Assembly: GCA_001028815.1 (NCBI GenBank)
Contig: LDJB01000001.1
Location: 639,634-703,633, forward strand
Direction of reading: 5' to 3'
Length of the DNA: 64,000 nucleotides
Origin: Peptococcaceae bacterium 1109
GTDB lineage: Bacteria; Bacillota; Limnochordia; Darwinibacteriales; Darwinibacteriaceae
The position numbers and the translations under genes are program-made. The notes under the pieces were generated by a model. That model searched no databases. It was not told the DNA's origin and saw only the letters and a list, made by a program, of their open reading frames with translations. How positions within the stretch are numbered: the stretch's first letter is position 1; each line of letters begins with the position of its first letter. This document shows, piece after piece, positions 1 to 9,350 of this stretch.

Positions 1-910
1 CGAGGCTGGTCCCAGAATACTGCTCCGTAATTGTCTCTTGGCTGCGAACCAGGCCGCCATCGCGGGTGATGGGGGTGAATGTCTCGCTGTACACCTGATG
101 GGAGTCAAAATCTAGGGTAGCACTTACCCGCGCGACTACATTGCCATACCCATAGATTCGCTCAAGCATGGCTACGATGTTATCTTCTAGCTGTTTCTCG
201 TAAGCCCGCTCCAGCTCAAACCGGGCAGCAAACGCCTCACCGTTAAGCTGCTGAGGATCGGGGCTGCTCAACACATTGCCTCGACTGTCTACGATGGTCA
301 CATTATCGCTGGTGAGCCCCTCGACGCTGGCAGCAACTAGGTTGGCGATGGCCCTAACCTGGGAGCTGGTGAGGGTGTTCCCTGGCCGTAGGTGCAGAAG
401 TACTGAGGCACTCGCGGGCCGGGACTCCCTGATAAACAGCGAACGCTGGGGTAGGACGATATGTATGCGGGCATCCTGTACTGCGTTAATCTGGCGAATG
501 GTGCGGGTTAGTTCCCCTTGCAGTGCCCACTGGTAGCGCAGTTGGCGGTCAGCTTCTGTCTCACCGATGCGGGTGCTGTTAAAAATCTCAAAGCCAACCA
601 CCCCTCCTGCAGGAAGCCCCCCGGAAGCCAGGGCGATCCTAGTCTCCAGGACTTGATCAGCAGGAACCAGCACAGCGGTTCCGTTTTCGGCCAACTGATA
701 TGGGGTGCCCCGCTCCTGGAGGGCTGTCACCACAGCCGCGGCATCCTCCGGCTGAAGGTTCGCAAAGAGAACCTCATAATCCACATTGGAAAACAATGTA
801 ATAAAGACCAATAAGGCAAAAACACCGAGAACAAGAGTAATCGCCCCTATCTGCATGGGCCTTGACAGCTTGCCCCAGGTGTCTCTGAGAGATGAGAGAA
901 CTGTGCTCAT
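1..910 (-). CDS. fliF: Flagellar MS-ring protein FliF, N-terminal part (runs off window)
   Basis: Not in the ORF track because its stop lies beyond the left edge. Reading the minus strand from ATG at 910 (preceded by AGGTGG) gives MSTVLSSLRDTWGKL, then one hydrophobic membrane segment at about residues 22-42, then the periplasmic ring-building region with a run typical of the YscJ/FliF family (TIRQINAVQDARIHIVLP). About 303 residues are present of a protein usually 500-550 long, so the second membrane segment and FliG-binding tail are missing from the window. FliF polymerises into the membrane ring on which the basal body is built. It follows fliE by 13 bases, in the order flgB-flgC-fliE-fliF that is standard in Bacillota. 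Confidence 0.95.
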   Translation of the reverse strand, partial: MSTVLSSLRDTWGKLSRPMQIGAITLVLGVFALLVFITLFSNVDYEVLFANLQPEDAAAVVTALQERGTPYQLAENGTAVLVPADQVLETRIALASGGLPAGGVVGFEIFNSTRIGETEADRQLRYQWALQGELTRTIRQINAVQDARIHIVLPQRSLFIRESRPASASVLLHLRPGNTLTSSQVRAIANLVAASVEGLTSDNVTIVDSRGNVLSSPDPQQLNGEAFAARFELERAYEKQLEDNIVAMLERIYGYGNVVARVSATLDFDSHQVYSETFTPITRDGGLVRSQETITEQYSGTSL

Positions 911-923
911 AGTCACCACCTAG

Positions 924-1208
924 CTAAACCTGCATGCGCATGATTTCTTGGTATGCTTCAATGAGTTTACTGCGAATTGCTATGGTAAGCTGTAACGCCA
1001 GGTTTGCTTGTTCGGCGATGATCATGGCATCATGGAACTCCATTTCGCCTGAAATCAGTTGTTGATACGCGACGTCAGACTGAATCTGCATGTCATTAAC
1101 TCGCCTCAGAGCATTGCTGAGGACGTCACGGAACGCCGCCTCACTAGAAGCCGTGCTAGTTGGCTTGGCTTGCGGTCTGGCCAGGGGAGCAGCACCGTCA
1201 ATCCGCAT
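924..1208 (-). CDS. fliE: Flagellar hook-basal body complex protein FliE
   Basis: 94 residues, normal for FliE (about 100). The conserved C-terminal half is clear: SGEMEFHDAMIIAEQANLAL followed by IRSKLIEAYQEIMRM-V, ending at the methionine-rich tail expected of the family. FliE is the small protein at the junction of the MS ring and the proximal rod and is needed for export of rod proteins. Lies 25 bases after flgC and 13 before fliF, so it is part of the same operon. Confidence 0.96.
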   Translation of the reverse strand: MRIDGAAPLARPQAKPTSTASSEAAFRDVLSNALRRVNDMQIQSDVAYQQLISGEMEFHDAMIIAEQANLALQLTIAIRSKLIEAYQEIMRMQV

Positions 1209-1233
1209 TTGGAACCCTCCTTATCACCAATGG

Positions 1234-1665
1234 TTAGCGGCCGATCTCTAAGGCTCTTTGCGCCATCTGCTTGGCGGCGTTTAGAGCAGTGATGTTGGCC
1301 TCATAGGCCCGCGTCGCTGATACTAGGTCTACCATTTCCCGCACCACATTCACATTAGGCATGGCAACATAGCCATCCCCATTTGCATCAGGATGCTGTG
1401 GATCGTAGACCAGGCGTGGCTCAGAATCATCACTGATAATGCCCACAACCCGTACCCCCTGGCCGGCTTGTCCCGTCCGGGAAAAGCCTGGTCGCATTGC
1501 CCCCTCGAGCAGCGGTGCAAAAACTGGTACTTGCCTGCGGTAAGGGCCACCTTCCGGAGTACGCGTCGTTTCCGCATTTGCGAGATTGTTCGCGATGGTG
1601 TCCATTCGCAGGCGCTCAGCGGTTAATCCTGAAGCGCTGATACGAAAAGCCCGAAATGTCGACAT
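1234..1665 (-). CDS. flgC: Flagellar basal-body rod protein FlgC
   Basis: 143 residues. The N-terminal rod-protein signature is visible (FRISASGLTAERLRMDTIANNLANA) and the C-terminal one too (NVNVVREMVDLVSATRAYEAN, then TALNAAKQMAQRALEIGR). Both ends form the coiled-coil that packs rod subunits. FlgC builds the proximal rod with FlgB, FlgF and FliE. The gap to flgB is 2 bases, which implies translational coupling. Confidence 0.97.
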   Translation of the reverse strand: MSTFRAFRISASGLTAERLRMDTIANNLANAETTRTPEGGPYRRQVPVFAPLLEGAMRPGFSRTGQAGQGVRVVGIISDDSEPRLVYDPQHPDANGDGYVAMPNVNVVREMVDLVSATRAYEANITALNAAKQMAQRALEIGR

Positions 1666-1667
1666 TC

Positions 1668-2066
1668 CTAACCTCTCCCTTCGGTGATGGCACTCCGCAG
1701 CGAACGCAATTTGCGGCTAACAGCTTCAACGAGAGCCTGGTAGTACAGCTGATTTTCCGCAACCAAAGCCATTTCCCGATCGGGATCAACATTGTTCCCA
1801 TCGTTCCGCATGGTTGTGCTGTTATCCTGCACAACTCGCCACGCTACCCCCGTTGTGCGGCGGAACTCCAGGTGTTTTCGGTGGGTGCGCGCTGCCCCGG
1901 GCCGTCGCAGGCGGGCGTTGTACTCGTCCGAGAACGAGGTTGTGATGACAACATCCGAGCGCTTAAAGCCGGGCGTGTTGGCGTTGGCCAAGTTGTTGCT
2001 CAGCACAGCATGGCGCTGGGTAGCTGCACCTAAGGCCTGCTGCAGCTGGTCCACTGTCTTAAACAC
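1668..2066 (-). CDS. flgB: Flagellar basal-body rod protein FlgB
   Basis: 132 residues from a GTG start at 2066, with a G-rich ribosome binding site (GGGGGGTG) 4-5 bases upstream. The rod-protein motif HAVLSNNLANANTPGFKRSDV is near residue 20-40, and the C-terminal part (REMALVAENQLYYQALVEAVSRKLRSLRSAI) is typical of FlgB. First gene of the flagellar operon visible here. It is separated from codY by about 165 bases holding the codY terminator; I could not recognise a clear sigma-D type or sigma-A type promoter in that gap. Confidence 0.96.
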   Translation of the reverse strand: MFKTVDQLQQALGAATQRHAVLSNNLANANTPGFKRSDVVITTSFSDEYNARLRRPGAARTHRKHLEFRRTTGVAWRVVQDNSTTMRNDGNNVDPDREMALVAENQLYYQALVEAVSRKLRSLRSAITEGRG

Positions 2067-2192
2067 GAGGCACCCCCCATTCGACTGATTACTTATCCTG
2101 TCTTGTCTTGTTCATTTCGCTGTAACCCAAGGAATTCCTTTTTTTCCTACAGAATCCGAGGAGTTTTCCGTTGGTTGGCTGGTTCGTGACGG

Positions 2193-2228
2193 AAAAAAGC
2201 CGGCAAGGGTTGTCCACCACTTGCCGAC
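2193..2228 (-). terminator. Rho-independent terminator after codY
   Basis: On the minus strand CGGCAAG pairs with CTTGCCG around a 12-base loop and is followed by TTTTTT. It begins directly after the codY stop, so it ends the hslVU-codY transcript before the flagellar operon. Confidence 0.85.
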
Positions 2229-2233
2229 TTGCC

Positions 2234-2977
2234 TCACTTTATGCCAAGCGCTTCCTCTAGCTCTTTCGGCAGCAGTTCATTGAGCAATCGGACGTATGTG
2301 CCTTTCATGCCTAAGGAGTGGGTTTCAATGAGGCCAGCGCTTTCCAGCTTGCGCAGGCCGCTGATGACGACTGAGCGGGTGATACCCACTTCCTCCGCAG
2401 TCTTACTGATGATGATCATGCCGTCAAGCCCATCCAGCTGATTTATGATATGTCGCGCTGCCTGCTGCTCTGAGAAAGACATAGAACCGACAGCCACTTG
2501 GCAGGCGGTGCGCTGCCTGAACATGGCCTGGAGTTCATTCTCCTTCCAGCGGCCCATGAGCATTCCTAGGAGAGCCGCGGCATATTCCGCCATGAACTCC
2601 TCTACCTCGCTGAGTTCCCGGTGGTGGTTTATAATTAACGTTCCGAGGCGATCATCTCCCGCGACAATGGGGCAGAGGACAGCATGTTCTCTGGGGAGAT
2701 CAAGATTCTCCCCTGCTTCCCTGGCCAGGGGGCCTTCCACGTCACTAATCTGCTCCCGCACTATCTGGGGCAGGTCATCGATGTAAGCCCTCTCCCGTGC
2801 TGGAGCAGCGGCCAACAGTTCTCCGTCCCTGGTGAGGGCAGCCACAAGGGCCCCTCCCATTTCCTCAGTGAGGTCCAGCATGATTCCGGTAAAGTCCGGC
2901 TGGAAGCTGGCCAAGCCGCTGACCATGCGGTTCAGCCGGCGGACCCTGGTCAATACTTCCTGCCACTTTTCTGCCAT
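2234..2977 (-). CDS. codY: GTP- and branched-chain-amino-acid-responsive global repressor CodY
   Basis: 247 residues, close to the 259 of B. subtilis CodY. Residues 1-150 form the GAF-type ligand domain (MVSGLASFQPDF near the start); the C-terminal winged helix contains EEVGITRSVVISGLRKLES followed by the family hallmark SLGMKGTYVRLLNE. CodY binds isoleucine/valine and GTP and represses nitrogen, amino-acid and stationary-phase genes when nutrients are plentiful. Position after hslU and before flgB is the conserved Bacillus arrangement. I see no clear copy of the CodY box (AATTTTCWGAAAATT) in front of flgB. Confidence 0.97.
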   Translation of the reverse strand: MAEKWQEVLTRVRRLNRMVSGLASFQPDFTGIMLDLTEEMGGALVAALTRDGELLAAAPARERAYIDDLPQIVREQISDVEGPLAREAGENLDLPREHAVLCPIVAGDDRLGTLIINHHRELSEVEEFMAEYAAALLGMLMGRWKENELQAMFRQRTACQVAVGSMSFSEQQAARHIINQLDGLDGMIIISKTAEEVGITRSVVISGLRKLESAGLIETHSLGMKGTYVRLLNELLPKELEEALGIK

Positions 2978-2998
2978 TTGCTCCTCCCCTCCTTTGCG

Positions 2999-4384
2999 CT
3001 AAAGGATGTACCGCGAGAGATCGTCATCCTCGGCGATGGGCTGCAGTTTGCTGCGCACGTAGGGCTCATCGATCACAACTTGCCGGGGATTGCCATCTGC
3101 AGTAAAGCTCACATCTTCCAGGATTTTTTCCATAATCGTATGAAGGCGGCGCGCACCGATGTTCTCCGTCCTACTGTTCACTTCCGCGGCCCACTGGGCG
3201 ATTGCCGAGATGCCATCTTCCGTAAACTGCAGCTGGATGTTCTCCGTGGCCAGCAGGGCGGTGTACTGTTTAGTCAACGAGTTTTGAGGTTCCGTAAGTA
3301 TCCTCGCGAAGTCGCTTGGGCGGAGACTTTCAAGGTTGACTCGAATGGGGAACCGCCCCTGCAGTTCTGGGATGAGGTCGCTGGGCTTGGAAACATGGAA
3401 GGCCCCTGCCGCGATGAACAACATGTGATCAGTACGGACAGGCCCTACCTTTGTTATGACTGTGGACCCCTCAACTATGGGGAGAATGTCCCGCTGCACC
3501 CCTTCCCTGGATACATCGGGGCCCGATCCTCCTGGAGTGCCAACCACTTTATCAATCTCGTCAATGAAGATGATACCTGATTCTTCAGCGCGGCTTATCG
3601 CTTCCCTGGTGATGGCATCCATATCCAAGAGCTTGCCCGCTTCCTCCTGCAGGATAATGTTCCGCGCCTCTGCGACAGTAAGCTTGCGCTTCACCCGCTT
3701 CTTCGGGAGAAAACTTCCCAGCGCTTCATTGAGGCTGGCCCCCAGGTCTTCTAGGCCGCTCCCAGGGAGCAGCTCCATAAAGGGCGACCGTTGCTCCTCT
3801 ATTTCCAGTTCTACCACGTGGTTTTCCAGTTCTCCTAGGCGCAGGAGCTTGCGATAGCGCTCTCGCTCCTCTCGCCGCTTGTCTTCATCCAGCGGTGGTT
3901 GAGGCTCCGCTGCCTTTGGCTCTGCCATTCCCCAGAACAGTGAGAGGGGGTTAGAGGCGCCTGCTCGCTTCGGGGGTGGGACAAACAGATCAATGATCCG
4001 ATCTTCTGCCATCCTTTCCGCTTCGCCCGCCACATCTCGCATCTTCTCTTCCTTGACCATGCGGATGGCAGCATCCACCAGTTCCCGCACTGCCGACTCC
4101 ACATCCCGTCCAACATAGCCCACTTCAGTGAACTTCGTGGCCTCCACCTTGACGAAGGGAGCGCTGGCAAGCCTTGCCAGGCGGCGGGCGATTTCTGTCT
4201 TGCCCACGCCTGTAGGGCCGATCATGAGGATGTTTTTGGGCATGACCTCTTCTCTAAGCTCAGGGGGGAGCTTAGCCCGGCGGTAGCGGTTGCGCAGAGC
4301 AATTGCCACTGCCCGTTTCGCCTCTTCCTGCCCGATAATATATCGGTCTAGTTCTTGCACAATTTCTCGAGGTGTTAGTTCCAC
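2999..4384 (-). CDS. hslU: ATP-dependent protease ATPase subunit HslU (ClpY)
   Basis: 461 residues from a GTG start. Walker A is [15 protein letters not shown] near residue 57, Walker B is IIFIDEIDK, and the segment [11 protein letters not shown] with [20 protein letters not shown] marks the sensor-2/C-terminal domain. The very C-terminus (DDLSRYIL) is the tail that inserts into HslV. The I-domain between Walker A and B carries a charged low-complexity stretch, normal for this family. HslU is the hexameric unfoldase for HslV, whose gene ends 14 bases upstream. Confidence 0.97.
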   Translation of the reverse strand: MELTPREIVQELDRYIIGQEEAKRAVAIALRNRYRRAKLPPELREEVMPKNILMIGPTGVGKTEIARRLARLASAPFVKVEATKFTEVGYVGRDVESAVRELVDAAIRMVKEEKMRDVAGEAERMAEDRIIDLFVPPPKRAGASNPLSLFWGMAEPKAAEPQPPLDEDKRREERERYRKLLRLGELENHVVELEIEEQRSPFMELLPGSGLEDLGASLNEALGSFLPKKRVKRKLTVAEARNIILQEEAGKLLDMDAITREAISRAEESGIIFIDEIDKVVGTPGGSGPDVSREGVQRDILPIVEGSTVITKVGPVRTDHMLFIAAGAFHVSKPSDLIPELQGRFPIRVNLESLRPSDFARILTEPQNSLTKQYTALLATENIQLQFTEDGISAIAQWAAEVNSRTENIGARRLHTIMEKILEDVSFTADGNPRQVVIDEPYVRSKLQPIAEDDDLSRYIL

Positions 4385-4398
4385 GGCGATACCCCCAG

Positions 4399-4938
4399 CT
4401 AATTCTTGAGTTCCAGCACCGCGACGTTATTATTTGTGTACACACAAATGTCCGCGGCAATGAGGATGGACTCCCGCGCTATCTCTCCAGCTGTAAGGCT
4501 TGAATGAGCTGCTAATGCTTTGGCCGCAGCCATCGCGTACGGGCCCCCAGAGCCGATCGCGGTGATGCCATCATCTGGCTCAATGATGTCACCTGAGCCT
4601 GAGATCACCAAGATATGGCTGGCATCAGCGACTACCAGCATCGCTTCTAAGCGGCGCAGGTAGCGATCCTGGCGCCAGTCTTTCGCGAGCTCCACTGCTG
4701 CTCGTACCAGTTGGTTAGAGTGATCCTTGAGCTTATTCTCAAACAGTTCGAACAGGGTAAAGGCATCTGCCGCGGAACCGGCGAACCCCGCGATGATGGA
4801 TCCATCGGCAAGGGACCTGAGTTTCACAGCATTGTGCTTCATGATCGTGTTCTGGCCGAAGGTTACCTGGCCGTCACCGGCCATGGCGGTCTGGCCGCCT
4901 TTCCGCACGGCCACAATGGTAGTGGCTTGGAAGTTCAC
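4399..4938 (-). CDS. hslV: ATP-dependent protease peptidase subunit HslV (ClpQ/CodW)
   Basis: The track starts at 4953, but GAGGAG lies 7 bases before a GTG at 4938, giving [14 protein letters not shown], which aligns with the N-terminus of Bacillus ClpQ; I choose 4938 (179 residues). The Thr-Thr pair of the N-terminal nucleophile family, the GDGQVTFGQ and [10 protein letters not shown] motifs, and [12 protein letters not shown] are all present. Whether the short leader before the Thr pair is removed cannot be judged from sequence. HslV forms the double-hexamer peptidase chamber for HslU. Confidence 0.95.
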   Translation of the reverse strand: MNFQATTIVAVRKGGQTAMAGDGQVTFGQNTIMKHNAVKLRSLADGSIIAGFAGSAADAFTLFELFENKLKDHSNQLVRAAVELAKDWRQDRYLRRLEAMLVVADASHILVISGSGDIIEPDDGITAIGSGGPYAMAAAKALAAHSSLTAGEIARESILIAADICVYTNNNVAVLELKN

Positions 4939-4952
4939 GGTTTCTCTCCTCA

Positions 4953-5852
4953 CTATGCTCGGGGGTGAGCTCTGTTGTACACCGACTTCAACCGGCTCTG
5001 GCTAACCCTCGTATACAGCTGAGTCGCAGATAGATTCGCGTGGCCCAGCATTTCTTGGACGGAGCGTAGATCTGCTCCCCCATCCAGGAGATGAGTGGCG
5101 AAGCTGTGCCGGAAGGTGTGTGGTGAAATGTCTTTGGGGATGCCAGCCTTTTCCACCAGCCGATCCAATATATACTGTACGCCTCGGGTGGTAAGCCTAG
5201 TACCCTGGGAATTGAGAAAAAGAGCAGTTTCTTCCCTGCTCTTTACAAGTTCCGGCCGGTGGCGGAGGTAGCGCTCCACATGAGCTAAGGCGGCCTCGTG
5301 GCAGGGCACAATTCTCTCTTTGCGGCCTTTTCCGAATACCCGGATAAATGAGTTGGTGAAATCAACGTCATGGATATCGAGGTTCACCAGCTCGGCCACC
5401 CTGATGCCCGTAGCGTACAGCACTTCAAACATGGCCCGGTTGCGCAGGGCGAGGACAGGGTTCTCGCTCACCTCAGCCTCAAGGAGGGTATCCACCTCAT
5501 CAACGGTCATGACCGCGGGCAGCCGCTTCCCCTGCCGTGGAGTCTTGATGCCCCGGGCAAAGTCTGTGGGAATCACCGCAGTGCGGGCAAGGTACTTACT
5601 AAAGCCCCGAATGGCTGCTAAGATACGGGCGATGGATGTACGGGAATAGCGGTTTACTGTGAGGTATGTGAGGTAGTCCCGGAGTAGGTGCTTGTCCAAG
5701 GATGTGACCTTCGCTGGTTTCTCCAAGATCTGACATTGCTCCGCCGCAAAAGCCCAAAATTGCTCCAAATCCCGGGTGTATGCCTCCAAGGTGGCAGGTG
5801 CCAAGTTGCGGTTCAACTCTAAGTGCTGAATGTACTCTTGGATGTACTCCAC
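4953..5852 (-). CDS. xerC: Tyrosine site-specific recombinase XerC (CodV-like)
   Basis: 299 residues. N-terminal SAM-like core-binding domain (residues 1-90), catalytic domain with Arg in [13 protein letters not shown], the Lys region [23 protein letters not shown] (His-x-x-Arg), [15 protein letters not shown] with the nucleophilic Tyr. It resolves chromosome dimers at dif together with an XerD partner encoded elsewhere. The start is 1 base from the trmFO stop, and its TAG overlaps the region just before hslV, so trmFO-xerC-hslV-hslU-codY are one operon. Confidence 0.96.
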   Translation of the reverse strand: MEYIQEYIQHLELNRNLAPATLEAYTRDLEQFWAFAAEQCQILEKPAKVTSLDKHLLRDYLTYLTVNRYSRTSIARILAAIRGFSKYLARTAVIPTDFARGIKTPRQGKRLPAVMTVDEVDTLLEAEVSENPVLALRNRAMFEVLYATGIRVAELVNLDIHDVDFTNSFIRVFGKGRKERIVPCHEAALAHVERYLRHRPELVKSREETALFLNSQGTRLTTRGVQYILDRLVEKAGIPKDISPHTFRHSFATHLLDGGADLRSVQEMLGHANLSATQLYTRVSQSRLKSVYNRAHPRA

Positions 5853-7163
5853 TTAGTTCTCCTCCACCGCACTGAGGTAGGTCTCCAAAGACTTGGTGGC
5901 CCGATCCACGTAAGCAACCTTCCGGGCCTGCTTGTCCCTGATGCGCTCAGGGAATGGCGGCAGAATACCGAAATTGGCATTCATGGGTTGGAAGTGCTTG
6001 GGATCAGCCGAGGAAATGTAGCGTGCTAAAGCGCCTGTCATAGTGTCTTCGGGAAGAACCAGGGGTTTACGCCCGTCCGCAAGGCGCGCGGCATTCACCC
6101 CCGCCACCAGGCCGGAGGCGGTGCTTTCCATGTACCCCTCTACCCCAGTCAGCTGGCCGGCTAAGAGAACGTTGGTGAAGTGCCGCATCTGGAATGTGGG
6201 GAGCAGCACTTCTGGGGAGTTAACGAAGGTGTTGCGGTGCATCACGCCGTAGCGCACAAATTCAGCTTCCCTCAAGGCAGGTATCATGCGGAACACACGC
6301 CGTTGTTCCCCCCACTTCAGCCTCGTTTGACAGCCCACTAGGTTAAACAGGGTGGCCTTGGTATTCTCTTTCCGGAGCTGCAGCACCGCATAGGGGCGCC
6401 GGCCGGAAGGGCCGGCCAGGCCAACAGGTTTAAAGGGGCCGTAACGGATGGCATCTTTCCCCCGCTTGGCCAAGACTTCAATGGGCATGCAGCCTTCGAA
6501 GACCGCGAGATCCTCCTCCAACTCACCGTGGACTGGGGCCAGCTCTGCGGTAACTAGCGCTTCCCAGAAGGCTTCGTATTCTTCTTTGTCCATCGGGCAG
6601 TTGAAGTAATCCGCATCGCCGCGGCCGTAGCGCGCGGCCCAAAATCCTGCTTGATAGTGGATGGTAGCTCCATCCACTATGGGAGCAGCCGCATCGTAAA
6701 AGTGCAGGTTTTCACTATCCGTCATCTTCTGCAAGACATCTGTGAGAGGATCGCTCGTTAAGGGGCCAGTGGCGATAACCGTAATACCTTCTGGAATCTC
6801 CGTCCATTCTTCTCTGACCACTGTGATCCTTGGATGGGCGGAGATCCTCTCCGTCACACGGCGAGCAAAAAGATTGCGGTCCACAGCCAAGGCACCGCCC
6901 GCGGGCACCTGCACCTCCTTGGCCGTTTGGAGGATGAGGGAGCCCATGCGCTCTAGTTCCAACTTGAGCAATCCTGGCGCGGTGCTCTCCACTTGCGAGC
7001 CGAGGGAGTTGGAGCACACTAGTTCGGCGAAATCGCCTGTGGTGTGGGCTGGGGTAAGCTTCTCAGGCCGCATTTCCCACAAGCGAACCAGAAAGCCCCG
7101 TTCTGCGATTTGCCACGCCGCTTCACATCCTGCAAGGCCTGCCCCGATTACGTTGATGGTCAT
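5853..7163 (-). CDS. trmFO: Folate/FAD-dependent tRNA (uracil-54 C5) methyltransferase TrmFO
   Basis: 436 residues, the usual family length. The FAD-binding dinucleotide fold begins at residue 4 (VIGAGLAGCEAA); LVCSNSLGSQVESTAPGLLK and the C-terminal LLAGQLTGVEGYMESTASGL motif are diagnostic of TrmFO/Gid. It makes m5U54 in the T-loop of tRNA using methylenetetrahydrofolate. Lies 6 bases after topA, as in Bacillus. Confidence 0.97.
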   Translation of the reverse strand: MTINVIGAGLAGCEAAWQIAERGFLVRLWEMRPEKLTPAHTTGDFAELVCSNSLGSQVESTAPGLLKLELERMGSLILQTAKEVQVPAGGALAVDRNLFARRVTERISAHPRITVVREEWTEIPEGITVIATGPLTSDPLTDVLQKMTDSENLHFYDAAAPIVDGATIHYQAGFWAARYGRGDADYFNCPMDKEEYEAFWEALVTAELAPVHGELEEDLAVFEGCMPIEVLAKRGKDAIRYGPFKPVGLAGPSGRRPYAVLQLRKENTKATLFNLVGCQTRLKWGEQRRVFRMIPALREAEFVRYGVMHRNTFVNSPEVLLPTFQMRHFTNVLLAGQLTGVEGYMESTASGLVAGVNAARLADGRKPLVLPEDTMTGALARYISSADPKHFQPMNANFGILPPFPERIRDKQARKVAYVDRATKSLETYLSAVEEN

Positions 7164-7169
7164 GGAACC

Positions 7170-9248
7170 TCAAACCTTTCCTGGACATTCTTTATTCGCG
7201 CAGATCGGCGGGGTGTTTTCCTTTTTCACAACGAGGAGGCTGCCGCAGTGTGGGCACTGTTGGTTAACTGGCCTGTACCAGCTGGTATAATCACAATCGG
7301 GATAATTGCTGCATCCGTAAAACAGCCGTCCCCGGCGGGACCTTCTTTCCACAATCTGTCCCCCTGGGCGGCCTGCGGCTTTGCAGGCAACACACTCAAC
7401 CCCTACTTCATTAAGGATGGGTTTGGTGTTCTTGCACTCTGGATAGCCGGGACAGGCGAGGAATTTCCCGAAGCGGCCCATCTTATAGACCATCTTCCGG
7501 CCGCACTTCTCGCACACTTCATCGCTTTCTTGATCTTGAATCTCGATTTTCTCCAGGTCATGATGGGCCTTTTCCAAATCAGCGGCAAACCCACTGTAGA
7601 AGCCCTTGATCACCTGGTGCCACACCGCTTCCCCTTCTTCAATACGGTCTAGCTCTTCTTCCATGGCCGCGGTAAACCCTGTATCTAGGAGCTTGGCGAA
7701 GTACTCCTTCAAGACATCCACGACTACGTAGCCAAGCTCCGTGGGGACAAAGCGCTTGTCTTCCAGCCTAACATATCCCCGCCGGACAATGGTGTCAATG
7801 ATGGGGGCATAGGTGCTCGGCCGCCCGATACCAAGCTCCTCCAGGGTTTTGACGAGCATGGCCTCGGTAAAGCGGGGCGGTGGTTGGGTGAAGTGCTGGT
7901 CTAGGTTCAAATCCACCAATGAAGCCTGTTCCCCTTCTTGCATGGGGGGCAGCATTCCCTGTTCCCCGTTCTCCCCATCGTCTTTGCCTTCCTCATATAG
8001 CTTAAGGAATCCTGGGAACTTGATAGTGGAGCCGTTAGCCCTAAACTCGTACTCGCCCACGGCAAGGTCCACGGCGACTACATCAAGGACTGCTGAGGCC
8101 ATCTGGCTGGCTACGAACCGTTCCCAAATCAGCTTGTAGAGGCGGAACTGATCCCGGCTGAGGTACTTCTGGACGTACGCTGGAGTGCGCTCTACAGCTG
8201 TAGGCCGGATGGCTTCGTGAGCTTCTTGGGCACCTTTCTTGGCGGTAAAGGTGCGAGGTTTGGCTGGCACATAATCCTTGCCGTATTCCCCTTCAATCAG
8301 CTTACGCACTGCGCTGAGGGCCTCATTGGAGACCCGGGTAGCATCGGTACGCATGTAGGTAATCAAGCCCACGGTGCCTTCATCGCCAACATCTAAGCCC
8401 TCATAGAGCTGTTGGGCAACCTGCATCGTCTTCTTGGCAGTAAAGCCCAGCTTACGCGCGGCTTCTTGCTGCATGGTGCTGGTGGTGAAGGGCGGCGCTG
8501 GGTTGCGTTTGCGCTCTCGGCGCTGCACTGCCTTAACTACCCAGGGAAGGCCTGTGATGTCCGTCTTGACCTTAAGGGCTGATTCTTCATTGGGAAGATC
8601 GATTTTCTTCCCTTGGTACCTGCTAAGCTTTGCGGTAAAAGGCTCCTCGCGAGCGGTGAGGAGCTGGGCAGTTATGGTCCAATATTCCTCCGGGACGAAG
8701 GCGTCGATTTCCCGCTGTCGGTCCACGATGATCCGCACCGCGACCGACTGCACCCGGCCTGCGCTCAGTCCTGGCTTGATCTTGGCCCAGAGCAAGGGGC
8801 TCAGTTGGTAGCCAACGATCCGGTCAAGTACCCGGCGGGCTTGCTGGGCATCAACCAAGTCCTGGCTGATGGGCCGGGGATTCTTGATGGACTGCTTGAC
8901 CGCATCTTTGGTGATTTCCCGAAACTCAATGCGGCAGTTGTCCTCTTGCACATCGAGGGCATGGGCCAGGTGCCACGCGATGGCTTCCCCCTCCCGGTCC
9001 GGGTCTGTTGCTACCAGGACCCGATCTGCCTTTCTTGCAGCATCCCTGAGCTCTTTCAGGACGGGGCCTTTTCCCCGGATGGTGATGTATTTTGGCTCAA
9101 AGTTGTTTTCAATATCTATGCCAAACTGGCTTTTCGGAAGGTCACGCACGTGGCCCATGGAAGCTTTGACCACGTAATTCCGGCCCAGGAATCTCGCAAT
9201 CGTCCGGGCCTTAGCTGGTGACTCCACGATGACAAGTGATTTACCCAA
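7170..9248 (-). CDS. topA: DNA topoisomerase I (type IA)
   Basis: The track starts at 9332, inside the promoter; the proper start is TTG at 9248, 7 bases after GGAGG, giving LGKSLVIVESPAKA and a 692-residue protein, the B. subtilis length. The Toprim domain shows VATDPDREGEAIAWHLA, the active-site Tyr is in GLITYMRTD, and three C-terminal zinc ribbons follow (CEKCGRK...CPGYPEC; CVACKA...CSNYPDC; CPHCG...CANKEC). The enzyme removes negative supercoils. It has its own promoter and a leader hairpin, so it is not only read through from dprA. Confidence 0.96.
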   Translation of the reverse strand: MGKSLVIVESPAKARTIARFLGRNYVVKASMGHVRDLPKSQFGIDIENNFEPKYITIRGKGPVLKELRDAARKADRVLVATDPDREGEAIAWHLAHALDVQEDNCRIEFREITKDAVKQSIKNPRPISQDLVDAQQARRVLDRIVGYQLSPLLWAKIKPGLSAGRVQSVAVRIIVDRQREIDAFVPEEYWTITAQLLTAREEPFTAKLSRYQGKKIDLPNEESALKVKTDITGLPWVVKAVQRRERKRNPAPPFTTSTMQQEAARKLGFTAKKTMQVAQQLYEGLDVGDEGTVGLITYMRTDATRVSNEALSAVRKLIEGEYGKDYVPAKPRTFTAKKGAQEAHEAIRPTAVERTPAYVQKYLSRDQFRLYKLIWERFVASQMASAVLDVVAVDLAVGEYEFRANGSTIKFPGFLKLYEEGKDDGENGEQGMLPPMQEGEQASLVDLNLDQHFTQPPPRFTEAMLVKTLEELGIGRPSTYAPIIDTIVRRGYVRLEDKRFVPTELGYVVVDVLKEYFAKLLDTGFTAAMEEELDRIEEGEAVWHQVIKGFYSGFAADLEKAHHDLEKIEIQDQESDEVCEKCGRKMVYKMGRFGKFLACPGYPECKNTKPILNEVGVECVACKAAGRPGGQIVERRSRRGRLFYGCSNYPDCDYTSWYRPVNQQCPHCGSLLVVKKENTPPICANKECPGKV

Positions 9249-9272
9249 TGGGACACCTCCACGCGCACGGAA

Positions 9273-9291
9273 GGGAGGACCGTGTCCTCCC
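9273..9291 (-). promoter_or_regulatory. Leader hairpin in topA 5' untranslated region
   Basis: GGGAGGAC and GTCCTCCC form a perfect 8-bp stem with a 3-base loop, about 25 bases after the -10 box and 20 bases before the ribosome binding site of topA. It has no U-tract, so it is not a terminator; it may stabilise the message or occlude translation. The function is inferred. Confidence 0.55.
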
Positions 9292-9311
9292 CAACCCGCT
9301 TGAATACTGAC

Positions 9312-9340
9312 ATTATATTGCCTTTGGATCATTTATGCAA
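9312..9340 (-). promoter_or_regulatory. Sigma-A type promoter for topA
   Basis: TTGCAT, a 17-base spacer, then TATAAT, on the minus strand immediately after the dprA stop. The -10 lies at 9312-9317 and the -35 at 9335-9340. Confidence 0.85.
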
Positions 9341-9350
9341 GGGGGATGCC

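Noticed and set aside
2129-2140. 12-base perfect palindrome AAGGAATTCCTT upstream of flgB
   Set aside because: Short, contains a common restriction palindrome, and has no loop for a hairpin; no matching half-sites elsewhere were noticed.
2684-3580. 298-residue plus-strand ORF opposite codY/hslU
   Set aside because: Antisense shadow of hslU and codY with no recognisable domains.
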